A stretch of DNA of 64,000 nucleotides from Globodera rostochiensis (GCA_018350325.1 JAEVLN010000003.1:3130441-3194440), one strand, 5' to 3'. Counted from the first letter of the stretch, positions 11,601 through 23,327 are shown. The notes: generated from the sequence alone by a model not told the origin. Translations and numbers: made by a program.

Positions 11601-14600
11601 TTCCCGATCGTTCAGATCATCCTCCTCCAGCTCCTCCTGCCGCTCGTCCGCCCACCTCCGCCGCCGTATTTTCCCCTGCGCGGCGTCCTCCTCCGCCCTG
11701 ATTCTGCGGCACTTCTCCACAAAGTGCCGTCGGTGCCCAAACCGCTGGACTCTCTCCGCCACTTCGTCCCCCCATTCCATCACCACCGTTTGTCGGTCGA
11801 ACACAACTGCAGAAGGCGACTGTTTCAGCGAAGGTTTGTCGCCCTTCCCGCCAAATTCAACGCCCAAATCTTTCGCAATGCTTTTGGCATCGGATTTGAA
11901 AGAGCCGTGACGAGCTGAAATTTGCCGGGATAATCGTCGATTTGTGTTTAGTGCAGTGCTTTAAGTTACAAAAGTAGTGGACGCCAATCACAAAAAACAA
12001 TATGAAAGTGCCGACACAATCAGAAGTACCCAACAGTGTTTTCTGTTCAGCTTGGCCTGTTCTGTTCTAGGATTTCAGAACAGAACAAATTCTCGAGTTT
12101 CGGAGTCAAATCTCGGTCTCGAGTCTAACCCTCAATTGTTCTCAACAAGTGATTTAAGCAAACATTGGCCCCCAATCAATGACTGACCCAGCAGAAGGTA
12201 CTTGCGGCCGACCTTCAACCGCGGGCATTTGCAAAGCAAATTTCGGTTGGGCAACCAAAGGCTCAGCTCGGCCCCGTCGCCCATTTCCCGGCTCTCCAGC
12301 GTCCCGCGCTGGTCTTTGATCGGCCTGTCGATTAGTTGGGCCCGAAATTTAGCCCATCCATCCACCAATTCACGGCCGATGAGTTGCAATTTGAGAGCTC
12401 AAAAGTTTTAGCAAAAATGAAAAAGCACCGTAAGGAACTTTTGACTTACCGTAATCGCGTCGACAGAACTTTTTGTGGGTAAGCCGGTTGGGAGTTGCGC
12501 GGCACTTCTCACAGTCCTCTGAAAGAATCCGTTTTGCGATGGGTTTGGGTGGCGAGGGGGATTTGAAACAATCAAACGAATCCATCAAAGAGAAACATCC
12601 CCCGGGGGGGGGGGATTTGAAACAATCAAACGAATCCATCAAAGAGAAACATCCCCCGGGGGGATTTGAAACAGTCAAACGAACGGGGGGAGGGGATTTG
12701 AAACAATCAAACGAATCCATCAAAGAGAAACATCCCCGGGGGGGGGGCAGTGGACGGATTGCCATGTCCCATAACACAGAAAGAATGGAAGGGGGGGGGG
12801 GATTTGGCGTTTATTACCTTTTGGATACGTCGACTTGGCGAGCGAACTGAGCGGAGGGGGGCCTAAAAGGGGCAAAATGGTCAAAGGAACTTCGACAAAA
12901 AGCCAACAAATAATATAATTTACGGATGCACGGCGTGTCCGGCGAAAGGGACTGCTTGAAGCCTTTGGCACAGCGATTGCAAGTCGGACCTGAACTTTTA
13001 GAGTATTTCAACCAAAAGGGTTTGATTCCCGACGATTTAAAGACTTTCTGAAAGCCAAAAAATTTCGCGGCGAGTTTTGGAAAGTTTCGTTTGCTCTGTT
13101 GCCTCGCAATTACCGTCAACGCCCGGCTTGCAAATGCACTGTCCGCTCGTCTGGTTGCAATTGCGCGACAGAGAGCCTATCGGATGGCATAGGCAGGCTA
13201 AAAGCGCAATTGTACTTTTCTTAACATTTCCTTAATTACCTTTTATTGAATTTTAGGCTAATTTTAAGTCACAGCCCCCTCCCTCCCAGGGCAATTCGAA
13301 TATTCGTAAAGGTCAAAATTAATGATGTTCATTTCTCTCTGACCGAAAATTCGTTTAAATTGATAAAGCGTTTGGTTTAGCTTTAGTGAATTTTCGCTTA
13401 CGTTTGCACGCCTTTCGATGAGTGATCGGCTTGCTCTGATCGCGAAAATATCCGAAGCGACAATACTAAGGGGAAACGAATTTATGGGGCAATTGGACAA
13501 TTCGATCGAAAGATCAATTGTCGCGAGAGACAATGTGCCTACCTCCCTTTAGAAGGGAATGGCACGGAATCCGCGGGGACTTCGGATATATTAAAATTTG
13601 TTTATGGTCGGCCATCCCAAAGAACGTTTAGCAGCTCTGTTTTCTTGTCATAATTTTATTCACTTTTATCCAATGCTTTTTCGAATGCTTATAATAGCTT
13701 CATCTTATTACGGCTTTTCGAATGATATAAAGATTAATCAGTCTTGAAAAAAGTTAGAGCTGCTAAACGTTCATGGGACGCGAGTGGCCCGCTTAGCTGC
13801 TATTAGCCAGCTATAAAATAAAATGGCATTTGCTCACATGACAATTTCGACCGGCGGTGTTATGGCGACAGTTCAGACAAACGCCGCCACTTTGGTAGCC
13901 GCTGAGACGGTAAAGTTCCGCGTTGAAGCGGCACTTGCGCGAGTGTAAATTGCAATTGCACGCTAAAATTAATTAAAGAAAGTGACGACTGCTGATCTTT
14001 TGGATATGATCATGTTGAGCCATTTGACTAATGATCAGCCGAGCTGATCATGACAAGAAATTAAAGAGCCGCAGACATTTGCGCCCTAAGGCAAACGCCC
14101 CCCCCCCTCCCCCCCCCCCCCCCTCCAAATCCCCCCCCCCCCCTCGCCCCCCGCCTCTTCTCCCCCCTCCAAATTCCCCTCTCCCCCTCCAAATCCCCCC
14201 CCCCTCACCCCCCGCCCCTTCTCCCCCCCCCAATCCCCCCCCCCTCGTCTCCCCCCCCCTCCCCCAATCCCCCCCCCCCTCGCTCCCCCCCCCTCCCCCA
14301 ATCCCGCACCTCCTCGTCTCCCCCCCGCCCCCCCTCCAAATCCCCCCCCCCTCCCCCGGTCCTTCCCCCGGTCCTTCCCCCCCCCCCCCTCCCTCGGACC
14401 CTCCCCCCCCCCAATCCCCCCCCTCGTCTCCCCCCCCCCCCCCTCCCACCCCCAAATTCCCCCCCCCTTCGGATTTTTATTTCTGTGTTTGTGCGCCACT
14501 TTTGCCGCGAGAATGAATAATCAGCAGCAGTCCACGGATGACTGGCGGTGCGGTGAAGGGAATTATTGTCACTTCCATTGTTTGGTTTGCCCTTCCACGC

Positions 14601-17600
14601 ACCGATTATTATTATATTTTATTAAAATTGCCCCGAGCGCAAATTAAATGCGCATTTTTCTGCTCGGAGATACCGTAAAGTCCGATAGTCTTATTTATAC
14701 TGTACATAAATAAACGTTTTCAGGTGAATTTGACTTTGAAATTCAATTAATCTGAAAAAAAGAATATTCATTTGTCTGAATATAAACAATTTTCGCGGCC
14801 TTTCCAGTCAATTTATCGCCTTTTCAAACAATTTGCCGGGGATGATCGGAAAACAAACAGTGTTAGTGCTGAATGTGAAATGGAATTGAATGGGCGGGGG
14901 GGGGCGGGGGGGCATTGTCCCCCGAAGGGTGGTCCGTCCTTCGCATTTCGTTTTTTTATTATTAACAAATGTATTTGCCCCCGAATTGTTCCTTCCTTCC
15001 ATCTGCGCAATTTGCATTCCGTCCCCACGGGACCCATCCATTCCCAGTTTATCCCTGCGAAATGTGAAAACCGCTGCAAAAGGGCAACGGCGGGAGGGAG
15101 GGGGGGGGATGAATAAGTGGGGGACGGGAGGGCGGGAGGGGGGCGGGAGGGGGGGAGGGGAGGGGGGGAGGGGAGGGGGGAGGGGAGGGGGAGGGGGAGG
15201 GGGAGGGGGAGGGGGAGGGAGAGGGGGGGGGGAGGGGGAGGGGGGGAGGGGGGAGGGGGGGAGGGGGGAGGGGGGGAGGGGGGGGGGGAGGGGGGGGGTG
15301 TCAAGTGGGGGAGGGGGAATATAATTAATTCATCAGACAAAACCCTCTGAGGGCCATTAATACCCGAAAATGGGATGCGCAGATGGGAAAAAGCGGTGAA
15401 AGTATCCCACTTTGAATGAAAAGCCGACCAAAACCGTACACTCACACCAAAAAGGAGGGGAAAAGGCGCCCATCAAAATTATGAAATCCCCCGAGGGAAT
15501 GTCTAAGGCACTGACCAACGCAGGCATTTGCATCTTCCGCAGTGGCACGTGCCCACGGGCGGTCGTAATGGAATGGACGGCATTTTTCGCAATCCAAGCC
15601 TGTCGTGGCATGTTTACAGTCACATGCATACCTAAAAGGTGGCAAAATTATGCGGTTTATGCCCACGGTCCACCGCAGCAGTTTTACCCCCCCCCCCCCC
15701 CCTCCCTCCCTCATACATTAAATAGTAAGGGGGGGGGGGGGTCAACCCTTTAAAAATACGATGACGTTTAAAATAAAATACGCACTTTTTTGAGGAAAAA
15801 GTGTACCCGAAATTTTTTGGGATTTTTGACTAAATTTGTTGAGAAAATTGGTCAAAAAATTACGAATTTTCCTCGTATCCCCTCCCCCCTCCCTTCCTCC
15901 ATACCCTTCTCCCCCCCCCCCCGCCCTTATCCCCCCCTCCCCCCTCCAAATTCCCCCCCCCCCGCCTTCCCCCCCCCCACCCTCTCACCGTCCCATCCGA
16001 TCGATCACACATCTGCTGGCGTGCCCGTTGCATTTACATCTCCCGCCCACCGCCAACTCGGCCATCGCGTAAAAATACCTTTCTCGGGCCCGATCTGGTT
16101 CTGACAGCTCCACCACGGAGGCGTTGTCTCGTCTGATCCGTTCGGATAATTTGTCGGATTCGGCCAACCCGTAAAGTTCGGCCTGTACAAGCTTTACGAT
16201 GGCTTTCCAAAGTTCCACCGACTTGCCTGATCCGCGCTCAACCTGTTGAACACCACGCGAATGTCAGTGGCCGTTACCCAATCCTTGAAAGTTACGAAAT
16301 AAATGAGAATATCAAAGAATTGCTGCTGTTTCACCTGAAGGACAGGCGACTGTTCAAATTCCATCGCAGACGGACGCCCCTCGAGGGTTGCGAAAGCGAT
16401 TCGATCGGAAAGGGGCGACAGAATATGCGAGTCGGTGCAGCGGGCAGCCTCAATTTTGGGGACGTTTTGTTGGATATTCGAGTTAAGCTTTACCCACCCG
16501 CCCACTTTTTGTTGGATATTCGAGTTAAGCTTTACCCACCCGCCCACTTTTTGTTGGATATTCGAGTTAAGCTTTACCCACCCGCCCACTTTTTGTTGGA
16601 TATTCGAGTTAAGCTTACCCACCCGCCCACTTTTTGTTGGATATTCGAGTTAAGCTTTACCCACCCGCCCACTTTTTGTTGGATATTCGAGTTAAGCTTT
16701 ACCCACCCGCCCACTTTTGTTGGATATTCGAGGTAAGCTTTACCCACCCGCCCACTTTTGTTGGATATCGAGTTAAGCTTTACCCACCCGCCCACTTTTT
16801 GTTGGATATTCGAGTTAAGCTTTACCCACCCGCCCACTTTTTGTTGGATATTCGAGTTAAGCTTTACCCACCCGCCCACTTTTTGTTGGATATTCGAGTT
16901 AAGCTTTACCCACCCGCCCACTTTTTGTTGGATATTCGAGTTAAGCTTTACCCACCCGCCCACTTTTTGTTGGATATTCGAGTTAAGCTTTACCCACCCG
17001 CCCACTTTTTGTTGGATATTCGAGTTAAGCTTTACCCACCCGCCCACTTTTTGTTGGATATTCGAGTTAAGCTTTACCCACCCGCCCACTTTTTGTTGGA
17101 TATTCGAGTTAAGCTTTACCCACCCGCCCACTTTTTGTTGGATATTCGAGTTAAGCTTTACCCACCCGCCCACTTTTTTGTTGGATATTCGAGTTAAGCT
17201 TTACCCACCCGCCACTTTTTGTTGGATATTCAGAGTTAAGCTTTACCCACCCGCCCACTTTTGTTGGATATTGAAGTTAAGCTTTACCCACCCGCCCACT
17301 TTTTGTTGGATATTCGAGTTAGCTTTACCCACCCGCCCACTTTTTGTTGGATATTCGAGTTAAGCTTTACCCACCCGCCCACTTTTTGTTGGATATTCGA
17401 GTTAAGCTTTACCCACCCGCCCACTTTTTGTTGGATATTCGAGTTAAGCTTTACCCACCCGCCCACTTTTTGTTGGATATTCGAGTTAAGCTTTACCCAC
17501 CCGCCCACTTTTTGTTGGATATTCGAGTTAAGCTTTACCCACCCGCCCACTTTTTGTTGGATATTCGAGTTAAGCTTTACCCACCCGCCCAACTTTTTGT

Positions 17601-20600
17601 TGGATATTCGAGTTAAGCTTTACCCACCCGCCACTTTTTGTTGGATATTCGAGTAAGCTTACCCACCCGCCCACTTTTTGTTGGATATTCAGTTAAGCTT
17701 TACCCACCCGCCCACTTTTATACCCACCCGCCCACTTTTTGTTGGATATCGAGTTAAGCTTTACCCACCCCGCCCACTTTTTGTTGGATATTCGAGTTAA
17801 GCTTTACCACCCGCCCACTTTTTGTTGGATATTCGAGTTAAGCTTTACCCACCCGCCCACTTTTGTTGATATTCGAGTTAAGCTTTACCCACCGCCCACT
17901 TTTTGTTGGATATTCGAGTTAAGCTTTACCCACCCGCCCACTTTTTGTTGGATATTCGAGTTAAGCTTTACCCACCCGCCCACTTTTTGTTGGATATTCG
18001 AGTTAAGCTTTACCCACCCGCCCACTTTTTGTTGGATATTCGAGTTAAGCTTTACCCACCCGCCCACTTTTGTTGGATATTCGAGTTAAGCTTTACCCAC
18101 CCGCCCACTTTTTGTTGGATATTCGAGTTAAGCTTTACCCACCCGCCCACTTTTTGTTGGATATTCGAGTTAAGCTTTACCCACCCGCCCACTTTTTGTT
18201 GGATATTCGAGTTAAGCTTTACCCACCCGCCCACTTTTTGTTGGATATTCGAGTTAAGCTTTACCCACCCGCCCACTTTTTGTTGGATATTCGAGTTAAG
18301 CTTTACCCACCCGCCCACTTTTTGTTGGATATTCGAGTTAAGCTTTACCCACCCGGCCCACTTTTTGTTGGATATTCGAAGTTAAGCTTTACCCACCCGC
18401 CCACTTTTGTTGGATATTCGAAGTTAAGCTTTACCCACCCGCCCACTTTTTGTTGGATATTCAGTTAAGCTTTACCCACCCGCCCACTTTTTGTTGGATA
18501 TTCGAGTTAAGCTTTACCCACCCGCCCACTTTTTGTTGGATATTCGAGTTAAGCTTTACCCACCCGCCCACTTTTTGTTGGATATTCGAGTTAAGCTTTA
18601 CCCACCCGCCCACTTTTTGTTGGATATTCGAGTTAAGCTTACCCACCCGCCCACTTTTTGTTGGATATTCGAGTTAAGCTTTACCCACCCGCCCACTTTT
18701 TGTTGGATATTCGAGTTAAGCTTTACCCACCCGCCCACTTTTTGTTGGATATTCGAGTTAAGCTTTACCCACCCGCCCACTTTTTGTTGGATATTCGAGT
18801 TAAGCTTTACCCACCCGCCCACTTTTTGTTGGATATTCGAGTTAAGCTTTACCCACCCGCCCACTTTTTGTTGGATATTCGAGTTAAGCTTTACCCACCC
18901 GCCCCACTTTTGTTGGATATTCGAGTTAAGCTTTACCCCCCGCCCACTTTTGTTGGATATTCGAGTTAAGCTTTACCCACCCGCCCACTTTTTGTTGGAT
19001 ATTCGAGTTAAGCTTTACCCACCCGCCCACTTTTTGTTGGATATTCGAGTTAAGCTTTACCCACCCGCCCACTTTTTGTTGGATATTCGAGTTAAGCTTT
19101 ACCCACCCGCCCACTTTTTGTTGGATATTCGAGTTAAGCTTTACCCACCCGCCCACTTTTTGTTGGATATTCGAGTTAAGCTTTACCCACCCGCCCACCT
19201 GTTCATTTTCTCTGTTTATCGGCGCTTCTTTAGTCCGCTGATACACTTTTTGGCATTCGGTCGAATAAAATTGCATCGGTGTCCAGGATCGGCCTCGGTT
19301 TGCCGACTTATAAATAGCCAAAGAGTCGGCCAAACGACCGCAAAAGTGCAATGACACATAAGTGATCTGAATGTGAATAGCATTAATTAGTCAATGTCAA
19401 AATATTTTGTCCAACAAAAAATCACTTCAAATTTTTTGCCCAACGACAGAGTCAACGTGACGTTGTTGGGGTAAGCGCTGGTCGGCTCGCTGACCCAGCA
19501 AGTCAAGTTGTTGGCATTGTTCAGATCAGTCAGAAGCGCGGCCGGATGTGCCAGCCGAAGATCAGACGGGTCGCAAAGTTCGCATTTTTCCTGGAGAAGT
19601 CCCCCGGTGGATTCGGAAACCACGCAGAAACTGTTCAGAAGGGAGGGGGATAAAGGCTCATCAACTGCGGGCAGTACAAGATGCCGCGGTTAATGAGCCC
19701 ATTCCAACTGCCCGAATCCTTCTTTGACTCTTTGTTTACGGTTAAGGCAAGAGGTGTCAAAGTCCAGAGGGGATTTGAGGCCCTAAGGGAAAGACGAGAA
19801 CAATTTGGGCCAAACGAAAAAAGGGAAAAGCCGATCATTCATTCCCTTTCATATGACCTCCGCCCACCCCCAAAGCTCCACCGATGGGCCACATTCAAAT
19901 ATTATCCAACTGATTTCTATTGTTGATAATTCCAGCAGGTAATGAAATGGCATCTGAGACCGACCCATTCCCGTACTCAATTCTTTCAAAATTAATTCAT
20001 TTTTTTTTCCTAAATTCGTCGTTCTCTCCATTTTCACCCCCCCCCCCCCTCCCTCCCCCGCCGATTCCCACAAATCGGTTCTTTCCCCGCCCGCGTCACA
20101 GCCGTAAATAGTCGAAATTAGCTGAAATGAACGAGCGGTGGGGAGGGGAGGGGGAATTGGAGAAGGACGAGGAAAGGAACAGCAATGGATGCGGAAGATA
20201 CCGGTTCCGATCCGATCGAGTTCACCCCCCCCCCCCCCCCCCCCCCCCCGCCTCACGGGGACTTTTTAAGGATTTAGAGTGAAAGACCAAGAAAATTAAG
20301 TAGAACTCGAGCAAAGGTCAAAAGTTGGTGGCTGATTGGACACTGATGACAGCAAGTTGAGGGAGTGGGGGGGGGGGGAACTGATGGATGGGAGTGAGGG
20401 GGGGGGGGAAATCGTTGGACAAAGCCCTGGAGGAGAGAACGTGGGGGGGGGGGGAAATCGTTGGACAAAGCCCTGGAGGAGAGAACGTGGGGGGAGGGGC
20501 ATCGGTCGGAAGAGTTCCATTCGAAGCAATCATCAAACTTCATTCGTTTAAGCGGACGTAGCAAATTTACCTGCTCGGCTTTCCGCCACTGCCGCAAGTG

Positions 20601-20846
20601 CTTGATGCGATCACCGGCTTTCCATAAGCTAATCGAACGATGGAACAAAATTCCTTTGGTGGCAAACCGACCGGCGTTGATGAAGTCGGGCACACAGCGA
20701 ATGGGCCGTCCGGATGAGTCGTAGCAGGGGTCGCGTTCCGGTTGGCGCATGGAGGAGAATTGGGAGAAGTAAGCGGCACGCACGACGAAATGGCACAAAA
20801 ATGGCAGAAGAAGAAGAAGAAGAAAAGGTTGCGGAAACCGGGGCAT
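11583..20846 (-). CDS. unc-6: Netrin, UNC-6 orthologue
   Basis: Secreted axon and cell guidance cue, ligand of UNC-40/DCC and UNC-5. My exons are 20672-20846, 20571-20628, 19426-19630, 19199-19366, 16335-16448, 16227-16283, 15989-16182, 15516-15631, 13838-13962, 13543-13579 (tentative), 13114-13197, 12924-12989, 12450-12518, 12188-12397 and 11583-11914. They sum to 2010 nt (669 residues), against about 612 recalled for C. elegans. Order: signal peptide ([20 protein letters not shown]); laminin N-terminal domain VI ([40 protein letters not shown]); three laminin-EGF repeats ([39 protein letters not shown]); and a C345C/NTR domain ([28 protein letters not shown]). The C-terminus carries an extra acidic/basic tail. 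The third EGF repeat seems short of residues at the tentative mini-exon, so an exon or bases may be missing there. Several introns are swollen by repeats. Confidence 0.93.
12556..12740. repeat. Intronic repeat of about 45-55 bp in unc-6
   Basis: Three near-complete copies and one truncated copy of a segment containing TTTGAAACAATCAAACGAAT and ATCAAAGAGAAACATCCCC, separated by G runs of varying length. They lie in the unc-6 intron between 12519 and 12923. Confidence 0.8.
13622..13772. mobile_element. Small inverted-repeat (MITE-like) element in an unc-6 intron
   Basis: GAACGTTTAGCAGCTCT at 13622-13638 is matched exactly by its reverse complement at 13756-13772. Similarity continues weakly outward (TCCCA beside both ends). 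The 117-bp interior is AT-rich without coding potential. It sits in the intron after exon 13838-13962, close to the poorly resolved third EGF repeat. Confidence 0.55.
14098..15320. repeat. Opposed C-rich and G-rich tracts in a 1.55-kb unc-6 intron
   Basis: Within the intron 13963-15515 the + strand has a C-rich tract at 14098-14466 (CCCCCCC with AATCCCC and CTCGTCTCCCC blocks) and, about 430 bp later, a G-rich tract at 14895-14920 and 15092-15320 (GGGGGAGGGGGAGGGG). The opposed polarity means the two could pair as a long imperfect hairpin in the pre-mRNA or single-stranded DNA. A further C tract lies at 15880-15980 in the next intron upstream. Confidence 0.75.
16183..16226 (-). other. Non-canonical GC-AG intron in unc-6
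   Basis: Exon 16227-16283 ends GATCAG and is followed by GCAAGT, a typical GC donor. The acceptor is TTGTACAG before GCCGAACTTTACGGG. Joining gives the netrin-conserved run LSADQAELYGL. No GT donor gives an open frame here, so this 44-nt intron is best read as GC-AG. Confidence 0.85.
16449..19198 (-). repeat. 42-bp tandem array (about 65 copies) filling an unc-6 intron
   Basis: A 42-bp unit repeats from about 16469 to 19198, with most copies identical and the rest mainly differing by one-base indels. Read on the gene strand, the first unit begins exactly at the intron donor: exon 19199-19366 ends GAACAG, then GTGGGCGGGTGGGTAAAG starts unit one. After the last unit only 16 nt (CGTCCCCAAAATTGAG) remain before exon 16335-16448. 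One unit plus this tail would be a 57-nt intron, the normal size here. The unit is 14 codons with no stop, in phase with both flanking exons ([14 protein letters not shown]). Separated by no unique spacers, it is not CRISPR-like. Confidence 0.95.
19631..20570. other. Second unc-6 intron with G/C runs and a 54-bp duplication
   Basis: No exon recognised. It holds C runs at 20037-20050 and 20225-20250 and G runs at 20367-20495. A segment with GGAAATCGTTGGACAAAGCC and GGAGGAGAGAACGTGG occurs twice in tandem (about 20406-20439 and 20452-20490). Confidence 0.6.
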
Positions 20847-23327
20847 TGCGACTGAGAGGGAATGCGGCTGTCCCTCGACGGCTCTTCAGCAATTTTCAAG
20901 GACCTCCTCCCAATTGGGCCCAAACGGGAGGTTTGGTTTGTTTGTCGAGAGCGAATGTGCAGGATGAATGGCGCATTCCCGCGCCCTTTCCTCGGACACG
21001 GAGATTGGGGGGAGCCAAAGACGGAAGGGAAAAGGGAAAACGGAGAGTTGCCAATTAACGGTGGCAGAAGAAGCCGCTCTTTTGTGAATGGCTAAGCGAT
21101 TGTGAGGGACGATGGGAGGGTAATCGGGGGAAATAGTTTTGGATTTTGAAGGAAGGGGGGGGGAGGTGACAAAAGGGGGCGGAGCAAAAGAAGGAAAATC
21201 TCCAAAGAGTGGTGGAGGGGCCGCTCAAACAAAAACGGCAAAATTGGGGAAGAGCAATTAAGGGCCTTGGACGGATTGGATGGCCCCCAAGGGGAATTAA
21301 TTCATTCGGTGGTCACTCTCAACACAGAGCAAACTTTGGTCGAAATTCGGGGAGTTGCATTGCGAGGGGGAAAAGGGTCCCCCCCCCCACTTCACTTAAT
21401 TTCCGCAATGATTTCCCCTCAATGAAAGGGGGGGGGGGGGATGGAGGAATTTGGAGATGAAACCACCAAGGGAAATTCGAAGGAGAGCCATTGGGCACTC
21501 GGAAGAGCGGACGGGAGGGATAATCCCAATCCCATCACCCATTCATTCAATGGGAATATACGCAATTCAATGGGGGGGGGGGGGGATTCGGGGCACAAAA
21601 GGAGGGGAGAGAGGGAAGGCGTGAATTGTGCTCACTGGAAGGGTCTCAACGCGATTCCGAGGCCGACGGGGGAGGGGGGGGGGGGGGATGGGAGAATTTG
21701 CCGCCAAAAACATGATGAATTGTGAGGGGGGGGGGGGGGGGGGGGGCTCAGCATGAGACAACGCCTCGGCTTGCTCGTTTAGGGGGACGACAACATTCGC
21801 ACTGGCGGCTGGCAAGGAACTTTTGGATCATCTGCATTAAACGCAAAAACAACGTCACACCAAATAACAATAATTAATTCCACGAATTCAAATTTTTCGA
21901 TAATGTTAAGAACGCGAGAATGAAATGAAAGTGCCATTACTAACAAATAGCAGCGGGTTTGATGAATTTACCGGTGTTAATGTTGGAGAAAGGGCACTTC
22001 AGAACAGTTTTGGCATTCGAGCGAGAATCGCGCGTATGGCTAACAAATTTAGTTTTAATTGACAACGACTCGGTGACTTTTGTTGATAGCCGAATGGGAT
22101 AACATGTTCAACCGCAATTCTGACGCAAACCCCGAAGGAAACTGTGGCCCCAGTGTTGAAAACGGCTTTTACCAATCCCGGGACCCAGATACCAATCCCG
22201 GGACCCGGATACCAATCCCGGGACCCGGATACCAATCCCGGGGCCCGGATACCAATCCCGGGACCCGGATACCAATCCCGGGACCCGGATAGCAATCCTG
22301 GGTCCGGTACCAAATCCCGGGACCCGGATACCAATCCCGGGACTCGGATACCAATCCAGGGACTCGGATACCAATCCCGGGCCGGGACCCGGATACCAAT
22401 CCCGGGCCGGGACCCGGATACCAATCCCGGGACCCGGATACCAATCCCGGGTCCGGATGCTAAATTGTTATTTTTGAGACGCGCGCGGAGCGTTCGATCA
22501 GAATCCCGGTCACGGAATAAATGTCCCCAGAAACCCCTGAATAAGGGGTGGCCATTTGTTCTTATTTATAAGAAATGTTCTGATTTTGCCTCAACAATTC
22601 TTATTTTATTGTTTCATAATATTTTGATCTAATATTCAAAATGACAATAATTCAAAGTCATTAATTAATATTTAAATTCAGCCCGCCCCAAACGAAATTG
22701 GGCAAAATTCTGCAGTTTTGGAAGCATTTTCCAAACAAATTCTGCAAAAATTCAAAATTTTCTCGGCGGCGCTCATGGCCATAACGGAATTTTGCGCACC
22801 TCCACTTTACCGTGCGCTGCGAGACAACTCCCGGGCCCTTCGATTGAATAATGTTTTGCAGAGCCTGCATTGGGTTTTGACTCATTTGTCAGAGAAAATT
22901 TGTTGGAAATTAGTGCGCGAATGTCAGTTTTTGGCATGATCGCTAGAAGCACCATAAAAAATCAACAAAAAGAGGAGGGCACATGAACTTGAGTGGGGAA
23001 TGAGTAAACATGTAGATGAACAAAACAAAAAAAGAATCATTTAAATATGTGCCGAAATAACGGAGTTACAAATTTTCAAATTCATTAAAAAATCGGGTAT
23101 CAAAACTTAGTTGGCACCCTAAGTATGATTTGTATTACTATAAAACAACTCATATTTATGCCAAAATAAATGTTTAACAATATGACGTTTTAAAGTTAGT
23201 TCCCATTTGGTACCCCCAAAATCTTAGCCCTTTTAGTGATTCTTTGATGAACAACCGAATTTCCTGCCATGTTTTGTGTTGGAAATTCAAATTTTTGATC
23301 GATTTTTATAAAGCAGAGATTCGCAAA
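20847..23327. other. Upstream region of unc-6 and 3' flank of the GPCR gene
   Basis: Both neighbours are on the minus strand, so this should hold the unc-6 promoter. It includes G runs at 21150-21165, 21427-21440, 21571-21585, 21671-21688 and 21725-21748, the 20-bp array at 22171-22459, and AT-rich sequence to 23327. No exon is supported. Confidence 0.5.
22171..22459. repeat. 20-bp tandem repeat, about 14 copies
   Basis: The unit ACCAATCCCGGGACCCGGAT repeats head to tail with few substitutions. Two copies carry an extra CGGGC insertion near 22380-22415. The unit contains the palindrome CCCGGG. It lies between the unc-6 start and the GPCR gene, in no recognised exon. Confidence 0.92.

Noticed and set aside
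14031..14516. Proline-rich and glycine-rich ORFs
   Set aside because: Products of the C-rich tract within an unc-6 intron.
16469..19198. CRISPR-like array
   Set aside because: Units are directly adjacent with no unique spacers, in a eukaryotic intron.
16434..19354. Many repeat-encoded proteins ([14 protein letters not shown] and [14 protein letters not shown] repeats)
   Set aside because: They are the 42-bp array read in frame. The conserved netrin exons on both sides join directly without it, so I treat it as an intron; read-through isoforms are raised only as a question.
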